A DNA stretch of 64,000 nt from Dehalococcoidia bacterium (GTDB lineage Bacteria; Chloroflexota; Dehalococcoidia; SpSt-223). The DNA lies in NCBI GenBank assembly GCA_026003895.1, contig BPIC01000003.1:363148-427147 (forward strand), in the 5' to 3' direction. Shown one piece after another: positions 52,688 through 60,760 of the stretch (its first letter is position 1; each line of letters starts with the position of its first letter). The notes under the pieces were generated by a model. That model was not told where the DNA came from and made no database searches. It was given only the letters and a program-made list of their open reading frames with translations. The position numbers were made by a program, and so were the translations under genes.

Positions 52688-53892
52688 CCGGCCGACACCG
52701 GAAGCGTCGCTTGAACGCGGAACCCGCCATTTGGCAGTGGCCCGGCGTCCAACGATCCGCCGAGCGCCGCTACTCGCTCGCGCATCCCGGCAAGGCCGCT
52801 ACCGGACCCGCCGCTGGAGCCCTTCGACGCGCTTGGGCCGTTCAGGACGCGGATGGTCAGCACGCCGTCGCCCCGGTCGATGGCGATCCGCACTGGTGCG
52901 CGATCTGTGTGCTTCACGACGTTGGTCAGCGCTTCTTGAAGGATGCGGTAGGCCGCCAGATCGACGGTCGCCGGCAGGTCGGCGGGCCGGTCAATGCGCT
53001 CGATCTCGACCGGGATGCCGGCATCGCGCACCGAGGCGACAAGCTGGTCGAGGGCGTCGAGCCCGACGGTCGGTGCCAGCGCCGGCGCACCGCTCGTCGG
53101 GTCGCGCAGCACGCGCACCAACGAGCGCAGTTCTTGCAGCGCCGTGTGACTCGCCGCCTTGATGTTGGCGAACGCTTCGCGCGCCTGCTCGGGGTGCTGA
53201 TCCATGACATGTGCCGCTACGCCAGCTTGGACGTTGATCAGCGCGAGGTTGTGGGCAACGATGTCGTGCAGCTCGCGGGCGATCTGCAGCCGTTCCTCGG
53301 TGACGCGCCGGCGTGTCTCTTCTTCGCGCGTCAGCTCCGCTTGAAGGGCGCGCAAGTGCGCCTCGCGCGCCGCCTCCCGCCGGCTGCGCATGGCGTCGCC
53401 GAGGACAATGGCGAAGGCTACCCAAGCGATATCGCCCGCCCAAGCCGCGATCGGCCGGCTGCGTGGATCACCAATCTCGAGCGCGATGCCCAGCACGAGG
53501 CACAGCCCGACCGCAAGCGCCCAAATGCGCAGTCGCGGCCACGGGCTGTAGGCAACGGCGCTATAGAGCGCTACGAGCAGGGCGGGCAGCACGGCAAAGA
53601 AGGGATAGCCCAACCCGACATACAGCGTGGCGACTGCGCTGACCGCAACAAGCGTCATGGTCGGGAAGCGGCTGCGCACCAGCAAGAAGCCAGCGCCGAG
53701 CAGGACCAAGCCGATTAATTCGAGCGGTGGCTGGCCGGGCCCGAACGGACCCGGCCGGCGCGGCATGCCAGCAATCTGGACAATGCCCACCGCCGCAACC
53801 ACACCCGCCAACGCGGCGTCGATCGCCAACGGCGGCAAGCCCGTCAACCGGAGACGGATGGGCGAAGGAAGCAACATCAGCTCGGCTCTCAT
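52684..53892 (-). CDS. HisKA_3-type membrane sensor histidine kinase
   Basis: A 402-residue kinase with four to five N-terminal membrane spans (LAIDAALAGVVAAVGIVQIA; LIGLVLLGAGFLLV; LPALLVALYSAVAY; LRIWALAVGLCLVLGIALEI), a dimerisation helix with the phospho-acceptor His in RELHDIVAHN, and an ATPase domain with N-box ILQEALTNVVKHTD and glycine box GSGLAGMRERVAALGG. The signal is probably sensed in or at the membrane. TACAAT (53897-53902, minus strand) lies just before the ATG at 53892, again suggesting a leaderless start. Overlaps its response regulator as ATGA. Confidence 0.94.
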   Translation of the reverse strand: MRAELMLLPSPIRLRLTGLPPLAIDAALAGVVAAVGIVQIAGMPRRPGPFGPGQPPLELIGLVLLGAGFLLVRSRFPTMTLVAVSAVATLYVGLGYPFFAVLPALLVALYSAVAYSPWPRLRIWALAVGLCLVLGIALEIGDPRSRPIAAWAGDIAWVAFAIVLGDAMRSRREAAREAHLRALQAELTREEETRRRVTEERLQIARELHDIVAHNLALINVQAGVAAHVMDQHPEQAREAFANIKAASHTALQELRSLVRVLRDPTSGAPALAPTVGLDALDQLVASVRDAGIPVEIERIDRPADLPATVDLAAYRILQEALTNVVKHTDRAPVRIAIDRGDGVLTIRVLNGPSASKGSSGGSGSGLAGMRERVAALGGSLDAGPLPNGGFRVQATLPVSAG

Positions 53893-54232
53893 CACGATTG
53901 TAGCGCGCTCCTTCCGTACACGGACCCGCCGTCTTCGCCAACGATACGCCGCTGCATCGGGGGAGCGCGTCGTCCTGCGGGAGGCTCCCACTTCTCCTCC
54001 TCGGGGAGTATGCCCGGGCTGTCGGTCATCCCTCAGATGGACCCCGCATCGTGGCCTATCAGCGAGAGCCGAACCGTGCTCCCCCTTCACGCTGTCATCC
54101 CACGGTTGCGCCTCGCTGCGAATTGCTCCGCTGGCATGACGAAAAAGTGTCTCCCTCAGGCCGACGCGCTGCTGGCCTCTCGCCTGAGACCATGGTGGCG
54201 GTGGCCGGACGAACCGGCCCGAAGGAGGACGA
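53893..54232. other. Divergent gap between histidine kinase and YceI gene
   Basis: 340 bp without a gene. It holds the kinase -10 element, a REP-like inverted repeat (54094-54140) and the GAAGGAGGACGA ribosome site of the YceI gene. Confidence 0.5.
54094..54140. repeat. REP/MITE-like inverted repeat
   Basis: GTCATCCCA (54094-54102) and TGGCATGAC (54132-54140) form an 8-of-9 inverted pair enclosing 29 bp. A second GTCATCCC occurs at about 54027 and GTCATCCCC again near 14510. The layout resembles short intergenic palindromes dispersed in bacterial genomes; copy number cannot be judged here. Confidence 0.35.
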
Positions 54233-54907
54233 ATGATGCTGCGCATTCCTTTTGGTTGGTCAACGCTCGTCACCGTCGGCGCGAGCCTCGCTCTCGTCGC
54301 CTGCACCCTTGAGGCAGGGACGGTGACCGAGCCGGTCGCCGGTTCGGTGGCGGCGCCCGCTGTCGCCGTTGGCGAGGGCGCTACCCGCTACACCATCGTC
54401 GCTGGGGAGGCCCGCTACCGCGTCACCGAACAGCTCGCGGGCCGCAACCTCCCGAATGACGCGGTCGGAGTGACATCCCAAGTGACTGGCGCGGTCGTCC
54501 GCAACGCGGATGGCACAATCGCCGCGGGGTCCCAACTCGTCGTCAACCTCACCAGCCTCACGAGCGATTCAAGCCAGCGCGATTCGTTCATCAAGCGGAA
54601 CACGCTCCAGACCGACCAGTATCCGACTGCGACTTTTCACGTTCGTGAGGTTCGGGGGCTCCCCGCGACCATCCCGGCGTCTGGTTCAACGGCGGTCGAG
54701 GTCCTTGGTGACCTGACGATCCACGGTGTGACGCGACCGGCGACGTGGACCGGCACGCTGACCTTCACCGAAAACGGGTTGACCGGCAGTCTCGCCACGA
54801 CCGTGACACTCGCCGACTTTGGCATGACAGCGCCGCGTGTTCCGCTCGTTCTGAGCATCGACGAGACCATCCACCTCGAGCTCGATGTGACCGCCCAAGC
54901 GGGCTAG
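54233..54907 (+). CDS. YceI-family lipoprotein
   Basis: A 224-residue lipoprotein (lipobox LVAC, Cys24) with a YceI lipocalin-like barrel: TRYTIVAGEARYRVTEQLAG, NADGTIAAGSQLVVNLTSLT, the RDSFIKRNTLQTDQYPTATF block and LGDLTIHGVTRPATWTG are the conserved blocks. YceI proteins bind isoprenoid chains or amphipathic ligands. Strong GAAGGAGG site. A small gene and an exported dioxygenase follow on the same strand. Confidence 0.92.
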   Translation: MMLRIPFGWSTLVTVGASLALVACTLEAGTVTEPVAGSVAAPAVAVGEGATRYTIVAGEARYRVTEQLAGRNLPNDAVGVTSQVTGAVVRNADGTIAAGSQLVVNLTSLTSDSSQRDSFIKRNTLQTDQYPTATFHVREVRGLPATIPASGSTAVEVLGDLTIHGVTRPATWTGTLTFTENGLTGSLATTVTLADFGMTAPRVPLVLSIDETIHLELDVTAQAG

Positions 54908-54920
54908 GCGGAGGAACCCA

Positions 54921-55127
54921 ATGCGTCACATCACCGCTCGTCTGCTGCCCGCGTGCAGAATGCTGGTCAGCCTGCTGATCGATGCCGTCCTCTACGCCGT
55001 GTTGCGGCAGTCGAACGGCCGGGTGCTTCTCGCGCACGTGCTCCTCGTAAGCGGCGAGGTCAGCGCCCAAGCGCTCCGCTGGCCCGGGCGAAAATCACCG
55101 CTCACCCTCGTCTCGCTGGGACGATGA
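54921..55127 (+). CDS. Possible small protein between YceI and the dioxygenase
   Basis: A 68-residue frame (MRHITARLLPACRMLVSLLI at its start) preceded by GGAGGAACCCA, a good ribosome site, 13 bp after the YceI stop. A hydrophobic stretch near residues 8-30 could insert in a membrane. No family recognised. The ribosome site and position support translation; the short length leaves doubt. Confidence 0.4.
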   Translation: MRHITARLLPACRMLVSLLIDAVLYAVLRQSNGRVLLAHVLLVSGEVSAQALRWPGRKSPLTLVSLGR

Positions 55128-55216
55128 TTCGATCGCTACCACCGCGAGGTGGATGGGCGATCCGACACAGCACCCTCGACTTCTGAGGTATCACCGACAA
55201 CAAACAAGGAGGATCC

Positions 55217-55852
55217 ATGTTCACCAACCACCTTCTCCCCGCGTTTCGGCGCATCTCGCTCCCACTCGGGTTGATGCTCGGCGCAGCAGCCATCATCGGC
55301 AGTGCGGTGTTCGTGTCTCGTCCGGCCGGCGCCGCCCCCGCCATGCCGACGGACGATGCGCCAGCCGTCGCGGTAGCGCAGGAGCTGGCATTGACGCCCG
55401 CAATGACGGAGGGGCCGTACTCCAAAGCCGGTTCGCCGCAACGCGCTTCCCTGATTGAGGAAGGGGTGACGGGCACGCCTATCCTGCTCACCGGGCAGGT
55501 GCTAGCGCCGGATGGCCAACCGATTGCTGGCGCGGTCGTCGATATCTGGCAAGCCAACGAAAACGGCCAGTATGACAACGTCGGCTATACCTTGCGGGGC
55601 CATGTGCTGACGGATGAAAACGGGTGGTATGCGATCGAGACGGTCATTCCCGGCCTCTATCCCGGCCGGACGCGCCACATCCACGTCAAAGTGCAAGCGC
55701 CGGGCGGTCCCGTCCTCACCACCCAACTGTTCTTCCCGGACGAATCGGGCAACGCGCGTGACCGGATTTTCGACAGCCGACTTCTGCTCGATCTCCAAGA
55801 AACGGATCGCGGCGTGATCGGCGGCTTTACCTTCGTGATCGCGACCGCCTAG
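55217..55852 (+). CDS. Exported intradiol ring-cleavage dioxygenase-like protein
   Basis: A 211-residue protein with a signal peptide (RRISLPLGLMLGAAAIIGSA) and the intradiol dioxygenase domain. The iron ligands should be Tyr119 or Tyr124 (QYDNVGYTLRGH), Tyr148 (GLYPGRTRHIHVKV), His154 and His156. TEGPYSKAGSPQRASLIEEG and LLTGQVLAPDGQPIAGAVVD match the family. Extracytoplasmic members open catechol-type rings outside the cell; the aromatic substrate is unknown. AAGGAGGATCC precedes the ATG. Its TAG overlaps the convergent ROK stop in CTAG. Confidence 0.9.
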   Translation: MFTNHLLPAFRRISLPLGLMLGAAAIIGSAVFVSRPAGAAPAMPTDDAPAVAVAQELALTPAMTEGPYSKAGSPQRASLIEEGVTGTPILLTGQVLAPDGQPIAGAVVDIWQANENGQYDNVGYTLRGHVLTDENGWYAIETVIPGLYPGRTRHIHVKVQAPGGPVLTTQLFFPDESGNARDRIFDSRLLLDLQETDRGVIGGFTFVIATA

Positions 55853-56775
55853 CGGGATTGGTCGAAGGCGAGGGCGGCGGCGCCGTACAGACCGGCGTCG
55901 TCGCCGAGCGCGGCTCGGACGACGGGGGTCTGCCGGAAGGCGGGCATCGCGAGCCGCGCGACCGCGCGCTTGACCGGGTCAAAGACCAGCCGTCCAGCGT
56001 TGGTGACTCCGCCGCCCAACACCACGATTGCCGGATCAAACAGGTGAAGCGCATTCACCACCCCCACGCCAAGCTGCCACATCGCCGCCTCGATGACCGA
56101 GGCGGCGAGCGTATCGCCGGCAGAGGCCGCCGCAAACACGTCCTCCGCCGTCGCCGTTGGAGGAAGTCGGCTCGGCTCGCCGCCGGCCAGCCGCTCGCGG
56201 ACGATCCGGGCGATCGCCGTCCCAGAGGCGAGCGTTTCCAAGCAGCCCCGGCTGCCGCAGGCGCAGGGCGGCCCGTCCGCTTGAATCACCATATGGCCGA
56301 GCTCGCCGGCATACCCGTGAACGCCGTGGTGGAGTGCGCCACCGAGGATAAGGCCGCCGCCGATTCCGGTGCTGATGGTGAAGTAGACGAGGCTCTCGAC
56401 GCCCCGACCCGCGCCGGCTTGCCACTCGCCGAGGGCAGCGAGGTTGGCGTCGTTATCGACGACTACCGGCACCCCAAGCCGCGCGGAAAGCGCGTCGCCG
56501 ATCGGCGCTTCGGCCGGCCAGCTTGGCAGATTTGGCGGGCGCAGCAGTACCCCACGCCGCGGGTCGAGCGGACCCGGTGCGGCGATGCCCACCCGCGCCA
56601 GCGGCTCGCCTCTCAGGACCTCGTGCGCCGCCGCCGCGATGCGATCGAGAACGCGATCGAACCCCTCTTCGGGCCGGGTCGCAAGGCGTATCACGCGATC
56701 CGGCGGCGCACCCGGCTCGCGGACGAGCGCGAGGCGCATCCGTGTTCCGCCGAGGTCGATCGCGAGGACGGCCAT
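55849..56775 (-). CDS. ROK-family sugar kinase
   Basis: A 308-residue cytosolic kinase with N-terminal phosphate loop LAIDLGGTRMRLALV, catalytic Asp in VDNDANLAALGEW, ROK motif GELGHMVIQADG and zinc-binding CACGSRGCLE. The HTH domain of ROK repressors is absent, so it is an enzyme, probably glucokinase-like or acting on an amino sugar. The chain ends in GVGVVNALHLFDPAIVVLGG. Downstream of the molybdenum hydroxylase operon across a hairpin. Confidence 0.92.
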   Translation of the reverse strand: MAVLAIDLGGTRMRLALVREPGAPPDRVIRLATRPEEGFDRVLDRIAAAAHEVLRGEPLARVGIAAPGPLDPRRGVLLRPPNLPSWPAEAPIGDALSARLGVPVVVDNDANLAALGEWQAGAGRGVESLVYFTISTGIGGGLILGGALHHGVHGYAGELGHMVIQADGPPCACGSRGCLETLASGTAIARIVRERLAGGEPSRLPPTATAEDVFAAASAGDTLAASVIEAAMWQLGVGVVNALHLFDPAIVVLGGGVTNAGRLVFDPVKRAVARLAMPAFRQTPVVRAALGDDAGLYGAAALAFDQSR

Positions 56776-56808
56776 CGCTCAGCCCTTGCGGGAGGGCAGG
56801 ACAACACG

Positions 56809-56834
56809 GCCCCCACCTCGCGCGAGGCGGGGGC
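56809..56834 (-). terminator. Hairpin after the molybdenum hydroxylase operon
   Basis: A long stem (GCCCCC-A-CCTCG / CGAGG-C-GGGGGC, one mismatch, 2-nt loop) begins 25 nt after the CoxL stop on the minus strand. The following sequence is only moderately T-rich (CGTGTTGTCC). Confidence 0.5.
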
Positions 56835-56858
56835 AGCCGCTCCAGCGGGTGCGGACGA

Positions 56859-59186
56859 TCAGAGGGCGGCTTCTCCGAGTGCGACCGGCTGGCGCACGGC
56901 CTTGCCGGCCTCGCGCAGCCGGCGGAGGACCCGCTCTGGCGTCATCGGCGCTTCATAGAACCGGAGGCCGGTGGCGTCGCGCAGGGCGTTCGCGATCGCT
57001 GCGCTCGCTGCGATGATCGACGGTTCACCCGCGATTCGTGCGCCGAAGGGACCTTCTGGCGACGGCACTTCGACGATGATTGCCTCGATCCGTGGCACAT
57101 CGAGTGCGGTGAGCAGCCGGTAATCGAGGAAGACCGGATTGCGCATCCTGCCCCGCTCGTCGAAGATCATCTCTTCGGTCAAGCCCATGCCAAGGCACTG
57201 GGTGACTCCGCCCTCGAGCTGGCCGATGATCGACAGGCGGTTGATCGCCTTGCCGACGTCTTGGGCGGCGGCGACGCGCGTCACGGTGACGTTGCCCGTT
57301 TCCGGATCGACTTCGACTTCGACGGCTTGGGCCGTTGTGCCAGGAGCCTGATTGCGGATCACCTCGCCGCCGCGGCCGACGACCGGGGCATAGCGGCTGC
57401 CGAAGCCCATCGTCAGGCCAGCGATCCGCTGGAAGCTAATCGACTTGTCGGTGCCGGGGACGAACACGACGCCGTCCTCGATGACGAGGTCTTCAGGGTT
57501 CGCGTCGAGCTCGCGCGAGGCGATGGCGATGATCTGGCGGCGAGCGTCTTGGGCGGCCGCCTGCACGGCCTTGCCGCCCGAATAGAGCGTCTTCGATCCG
57601 GCAGCGAGGCCAGCGTAGGGAGCCGTGTCGGTGTCCGCGGTGATCGTCGTCACCATGTGCATCGGCACACCCAGCTCTTCGGCGGCGATCATGTTGAAGC
57701 TGGTGTTGACGCCGCTAATGTCGTTCGAGCCGACGACGACCTTGATGGTGCCGTTTTCGTTCATCTTGACCATCGCGCTGGCAGGCTGCATCCCGCCTGG
57801 CCAAGCGCCAATCGCCACGCCGATGCCGCGCGGCTTGCCGCCGTTCTTGGCCTGATGGCGCGTCTGCCACAGCTCGGACTGCTCGAGGGCCTCGAGGCAC
57901 TCGTAGAGGCCGATCTTCGGCCACGGCCGGCCGTTTGGCATCAGGTCGCCTTCACGGCAGACATTCTTCTTGCGCAGCTCGATCGGGTCGAAGCCGCCTT
58001 GGCGGCACACTTCGTCGACCAGCTGCTCGATCGCGAAGGTCACTTCCGGCATGCCCGGCGCCCGGTAGGCCCCTGCGCCGCACTTATTCGTCAGCACCTC
58101 GATGCCTTCGACATCCAAGTGATCGAACTTGTAGCAGGCGGCCATCATCATCGTCGCGCCGACTGGCGTTCCGGCCGGGAAGGCGCCCGAGTCGAAGATC
58201 ACGCGGCCCTTGAAGGCCGTCAGCCGGCCGTCCTTCGTCGCGCCGATCTTCGCTTGGACAATGCCACGCGGGGCGGGCACCGAGTTCATCAAGTCTTCGC
58301 GGCGAGTGAGCACGAGCTTCACCGGCCGGCCGCTCTTCATCGACAGCAGCGCGGTGAGCGGCTGGATGAGCGGCGCGACCTTCGCGCCGAAGCCACCGCC
58401 GACCTCGGTGCCGACCAAGTTGATTTTCTCGTGTGGCAGGCCGAGGATGCGGGCAATGTCGTTCCGCTGGTGGAACTGGCCTTGGGTCGGTGTCCAGATC
58501 GTCAGCTTGCCGGTGGCGTCGTAGTGGGCAACGCACGCCTGCGGCTCGAGGTAGGCTTGGTGGGCCATCTTCGAGTCGAAGCGGCCTTCGACGATGATGT
58601 CGGCTTCTTCGAACCCCTTTTCGACGTTGCCACGCACGAAATGGAGCCGGTTCGAGATATTGGGCGAGCGCCGGTGCGCCTCGGCGTCATCGGCGGCGGA
58701 GATGTCCACCGTGACGTGGCCTTCGATCTCGCTCAGGTCGATCTCTTCGAGTGGGCGGCGGGTGAAGGGCGAGCCGGGCTTGATCGCCTCTTCGGGGTCG
58801 AGCACCGCCGGCAGCTCTTCATACTCGACCTCAATCAGGTCGAGCGCCTCCTCCGCGATATAGGCCGTCTCGGCGGCGACGGCGGCAACCGCTTGGCCTT
58901 CGAAGATCGCTTCACCCTCGACGAGGACGGCGTGTGGCCGGACGGAGGGATCGCGATCGGCGGGCGGCAAGTCTTCCGCGGTGACGACGGCGACGACGCC
59001 GGGGTAGGCCTTCGCCTTGCTGGTGTCGATCCGTTTGATGAGCGCGTGGGGATAGGGGCAGCGCAGCACTTTGGCGTGCAACATGCCGGGCAGCTGCATG
59101 TCGGCGGCGTAGACCGTCTGGCCGGTTACCTTTTCCGGTCCCTCGATCCGCGGAAGAGGCTTTCCTACGACTTTCAGTTCGGTCAT
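56859..59186 (-). CDS. Molybdopterin-binding large subunit of a xanthine dehydrogenase-family hydroxylase
   Basis: Catalytic subunit (775 residues) of a three-part molybdenum hydroxylase. FEGQAVAAVAAETAYIAEEA, the HQAYLEPQACVAHYD block, TEVGGGFGAKVAPLIQPLTA, the active-site loop GAGAYRAPGMPE and catalytic Glu in FGARIAGEPSIIA are present. The loop is not the AYxCSFR of form I CO dehydrogenase, so carbon monoxide is unlikely; aldehydes, purines, nicotinate or other heterocycles are possible. Its ATG overlaps the iron-sulfur subunit stop as ATGA. Last gene of the operon. Confidence 0.93.
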   Translation of the reverse strand: MTELKVVGKPLPRIEGPEKVTGQTVYAADMQLPGMLHAKVLRCPYPHALIKRIDTSKAKAYPGVVAVVTAEDLPPADRDPSVRPHAVLVEGEAIFEGQAVAAVAAETAYIAEEALDLIEVEYEELPAVLDPEEAIKPGSPFTRRPLEEIDLSEIEGHVTVDISAADDAEAHRRSPNISNRLHFVRGNVEKGFEEADIIVEGRFDSKMAHQAYLEPQACVAHYDATGKLTIWTPTQGQFHQRNDIARILGLPHEKINLVGTEVGGGFGAKVAPLIQPLTALLSMKSGRPVKLVLTRREDLMNSVPAPRGIVQAKIGATKDGRLTAFKGRVIFDSGAFPAGTPVGATMMMAACYKFDHLDVEGIEVLTNKCGAGAYRAPGMPEVTFAIEQLVDEVCRQGGFDPIELRKKNVCREGDLMPNGRPWPKIGLYECLEALEQSELWQTRHQAKNGGKPRGIGVAIGAWPGGMQPASAMVKMNENGTIKVVVGSNDISGVNTSFNMIAAEELGVPMHMVTTITADTDTAPYAGLAAGSKTLYSGGKAVQAAAQDARRQIIAIASRELDANPEDLVIEDGVVFVPGTDKSISFQRIAGLTMGFGSRYAPVVGRGGEVIRNQAPGTTAQAVEVEVDPETGNVTVTRVAAAQDVGKAINRLSIIGQLEGGVTQCLGMGLTEEMIFDERGRMRNPVFLDYRLLTALDVPRIEAIIVEVPSPEGPFGARIAGEPSIIAASAAIANALRDATGLRFYEAPMTPERVLRRLREAGKAVRQPVALGEAAL

Positions 59187-59689
59187 CGTCCTTCTCCTTC
59201 CCGCATGCGCTTGGCCGCCTCGAGTAGCGCATCCACGATTTTGCTATAGCCGGTGCAGCGGCACAGATTGCCGGCGATGGCAACCCGAATCTCGTCTTCA
59301 GTCGGGTTTGGGTGCTGTTCGAGATAGTTGACGGCGGTAACGACGAAGCCCGGGGTGCAGAAGCCGCATTGCAAGCCGCCCATCTCCACCATGGCCTGCT
59401 GGACTGGGTGCAGCTTTCCGCCGCGCGCTACCCCTTCGACGGTCAGTACCGTCTTGCCGTCGAGCATCGGCGCGAGCAAGAGGCAGCCGTTGACGGGCCG
59501 GCCGTCAACGACGATGGTACAAGCGCCGCAGTCGCCGGTGCCGCAACCCTCTTTCGCGCCGGTGAGCGCGAGATCTTCGCGCAACAGCTCGAGCGCTGTT
59601 CGATTCGGGACGGTTGTCACGGGCCGTGGGACGCCATTGACGGTGACGTGGACGGTGACGGTGGCCTGTCCCACACGTTCCTGAAGCAA
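59183..59689 (-). CDS. [2Fe-2S] small subunit of the molybdenum hydroxylase
   Basis: Electron-transfer subunit (168 residues) with two 2Fe-2S sites: plant-type Cys49, Cys54, Cys57, Cys69 (EGCGTGDCGACTIVVDG) and alpha-helical Cys108, Cys111, Cys143, Cys145 (LQCGFCTPGF; NLCRCTGY). Start is a TTG at 59689 because GAGGAGG lies 5 nt upstream; a GTG at 59674 is the alternative. Passes electrons from the Mo site to FAD. Lies 47 bp after the FAD subunit. Confidence 0.94.
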   Translation of the reverse strand: MLQERVGQATVTVHVTVNGVPRPVTTVPNRTALELLREDLALTGAKEGCGTGDCGACTIVVDGRPVNGCLLLAPMLDGKTVLTVEGVARGGKLHPVQQAMVEMGGLQCGFCTPGFVVTAVNYLEQHPNPTEDEIRVAIAGNLCRCTGYSKIVDALLEAAKRMREGEGR

Positions 59690-59736
59690 GGCAACCTCCT
59701 CGGAGGCCGGAGGCGATCCCCGGCCGAACTGGGGAT

Positions 59737-60627
59737 CTAGTGGGTTTCGCCGGCGCGCGGGCCGCCGCCGCGGGCGCGCGCCACGGCGTTGGTAACGGCG
59801 CGGCGTGTCAGGACGTCGACCAACCAGCGGCGGAACTCGGCCGATCCCCGCACGTCGCTGATCGGTCGCGACTGGGCGACGGCGGCTGCTGCGGCGGCGT
59901 CGAGCGCTGCCTGCCCGAACGGCTTGCCACGCAGCGCTGCCTCGGCGTCGGTTGCCCGCAGCGGCGTCGGGTAGACCGCCGCGATGCCGATCCGGGCGTC
60001 CTCGATCGTCTCGCCGTTCAGCCGTACCCAAGCCCCGACTCCGACGACGGCGATGTCGAGCTCCTTGCGCGGCGTGTGGCGTTCGTAATAGGCCCCTTCG
60101 TTCGGGGCGGCTTTGCGAACGACGAACTTGGTCACCAGTTCGCCCGGCTCGAGCACCGTCCGCCCTGGGCCGACGAAGAATTGGTCGATCGGCACGACAC
60201 GCGGGCCGGTTGGGCCGAGCGTGTGCACCTGCGCGTCAAGCGCGATCAGGGCTGGCGGCGTGTCCGCACCCGGCGAGGCGTTGCAGGTGTTGCCGGCGAT
60301 CGTCGCGAGGTTGCGCACCTGCTTCGAGCCAACGAGCTTCGCCGAATCGACGAGCACCGGATACTTCTCGATGATCAGCGGATGGTTCTCAATCTCACCC
60401 ATCCGAACGAGAGCGCCGAGGTGGAGACCATCGTCGCGCTCCTCCAAGGTCCGCAGTTCATCGATGCCAGTGATGTCGATGACGACCTGGGGGCGACGAA
60501 CGCCATCTTTCATCTGAACGACGAGATCGGTGCCGCCAGCGACGAGTTTGGCAACGTTCGCGTGCTCGGCCAGCACGGACACCGCCTCGGAAACGCTCTT
60601 GGGGGCAAGGTAGCCGAAGCGTCGCAT
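59737..60627 (-). CDS. FAD-binding medium subunit of the molybdenum hydroxylase
   Basis: A 296-residue FAD subunit: FAD-binding stretches AKLVAGGTDLVVQMKDGVRR and ATIAGNTCNASPGADTPPAL (the AGNxxxxSPxxD/DTPPAL motif of CoxM/XdhB). RKAAPNEGAYYERHTPRKEL and the GVGAWVRLNGETIEDARIGI strand follow. First gene of the operon, 75 bp behind a good promoter. ATG 60627 preceded by GGGTGA. Confidence 0.93.
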   Translation of the reverse strand: MRRFGYLAPKSVSEAVSVLAEHANVAKLVAGGTDLVVQMKDGVRRPQVVIDITGIDELRTLEERDDGLHLGALVRMGEIENHPLIIEKYPVLVDSAKLVGSKQVRNLATIAGNTCNASPGADTPPALIALDAQVHTLGPTGPRVVPIDQFFVGPGRTVLEPGELVTKFVVRKAAPNEGAYYERHTPRKELDIAVVGVGAWVRLNGETIEDARIGIAAVYPTPLRATDAEAALRGKPFGQAALDAAAAAAVAQSRPISDVRGSAEFRRWLVDVLTRRAVTNAVARARGGGPRAGETH

Positions 60628-60701
60628 TGATTCACCCACGCCAATCTGCCCGCCCCGGGTCACTGCACGGGGCAAGAACGGGCGCGGCCGCCCGCGTTGC
60701 G

Positions 60702-60731
60702 ATTGTACGCAGCGTTCGGAATCGTGGTCAA
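60702..60731 (-). promoter_or_regulatory. Promoter of the molybdenum hydroxylase operon
   Basis: On the minus strand TTGACC (60731-60726), 18 bp, TACAAT (60707-60702), in the gap after nfi. Start of transcription near 60695 leaves a 5' UTR of about 68 nt. Confidence 0.6.
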
Positions 60732-60760
60732 GCTGACGGCGCAGCGGTCGATAGAACGCC

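Noticed and set aside
56859..59186. Carbon monoxide dehydrogenase large subunit
   Set aside because: The active-site loop AYRAPGMPE lacks the AYxCSFR motif of form I CODH.
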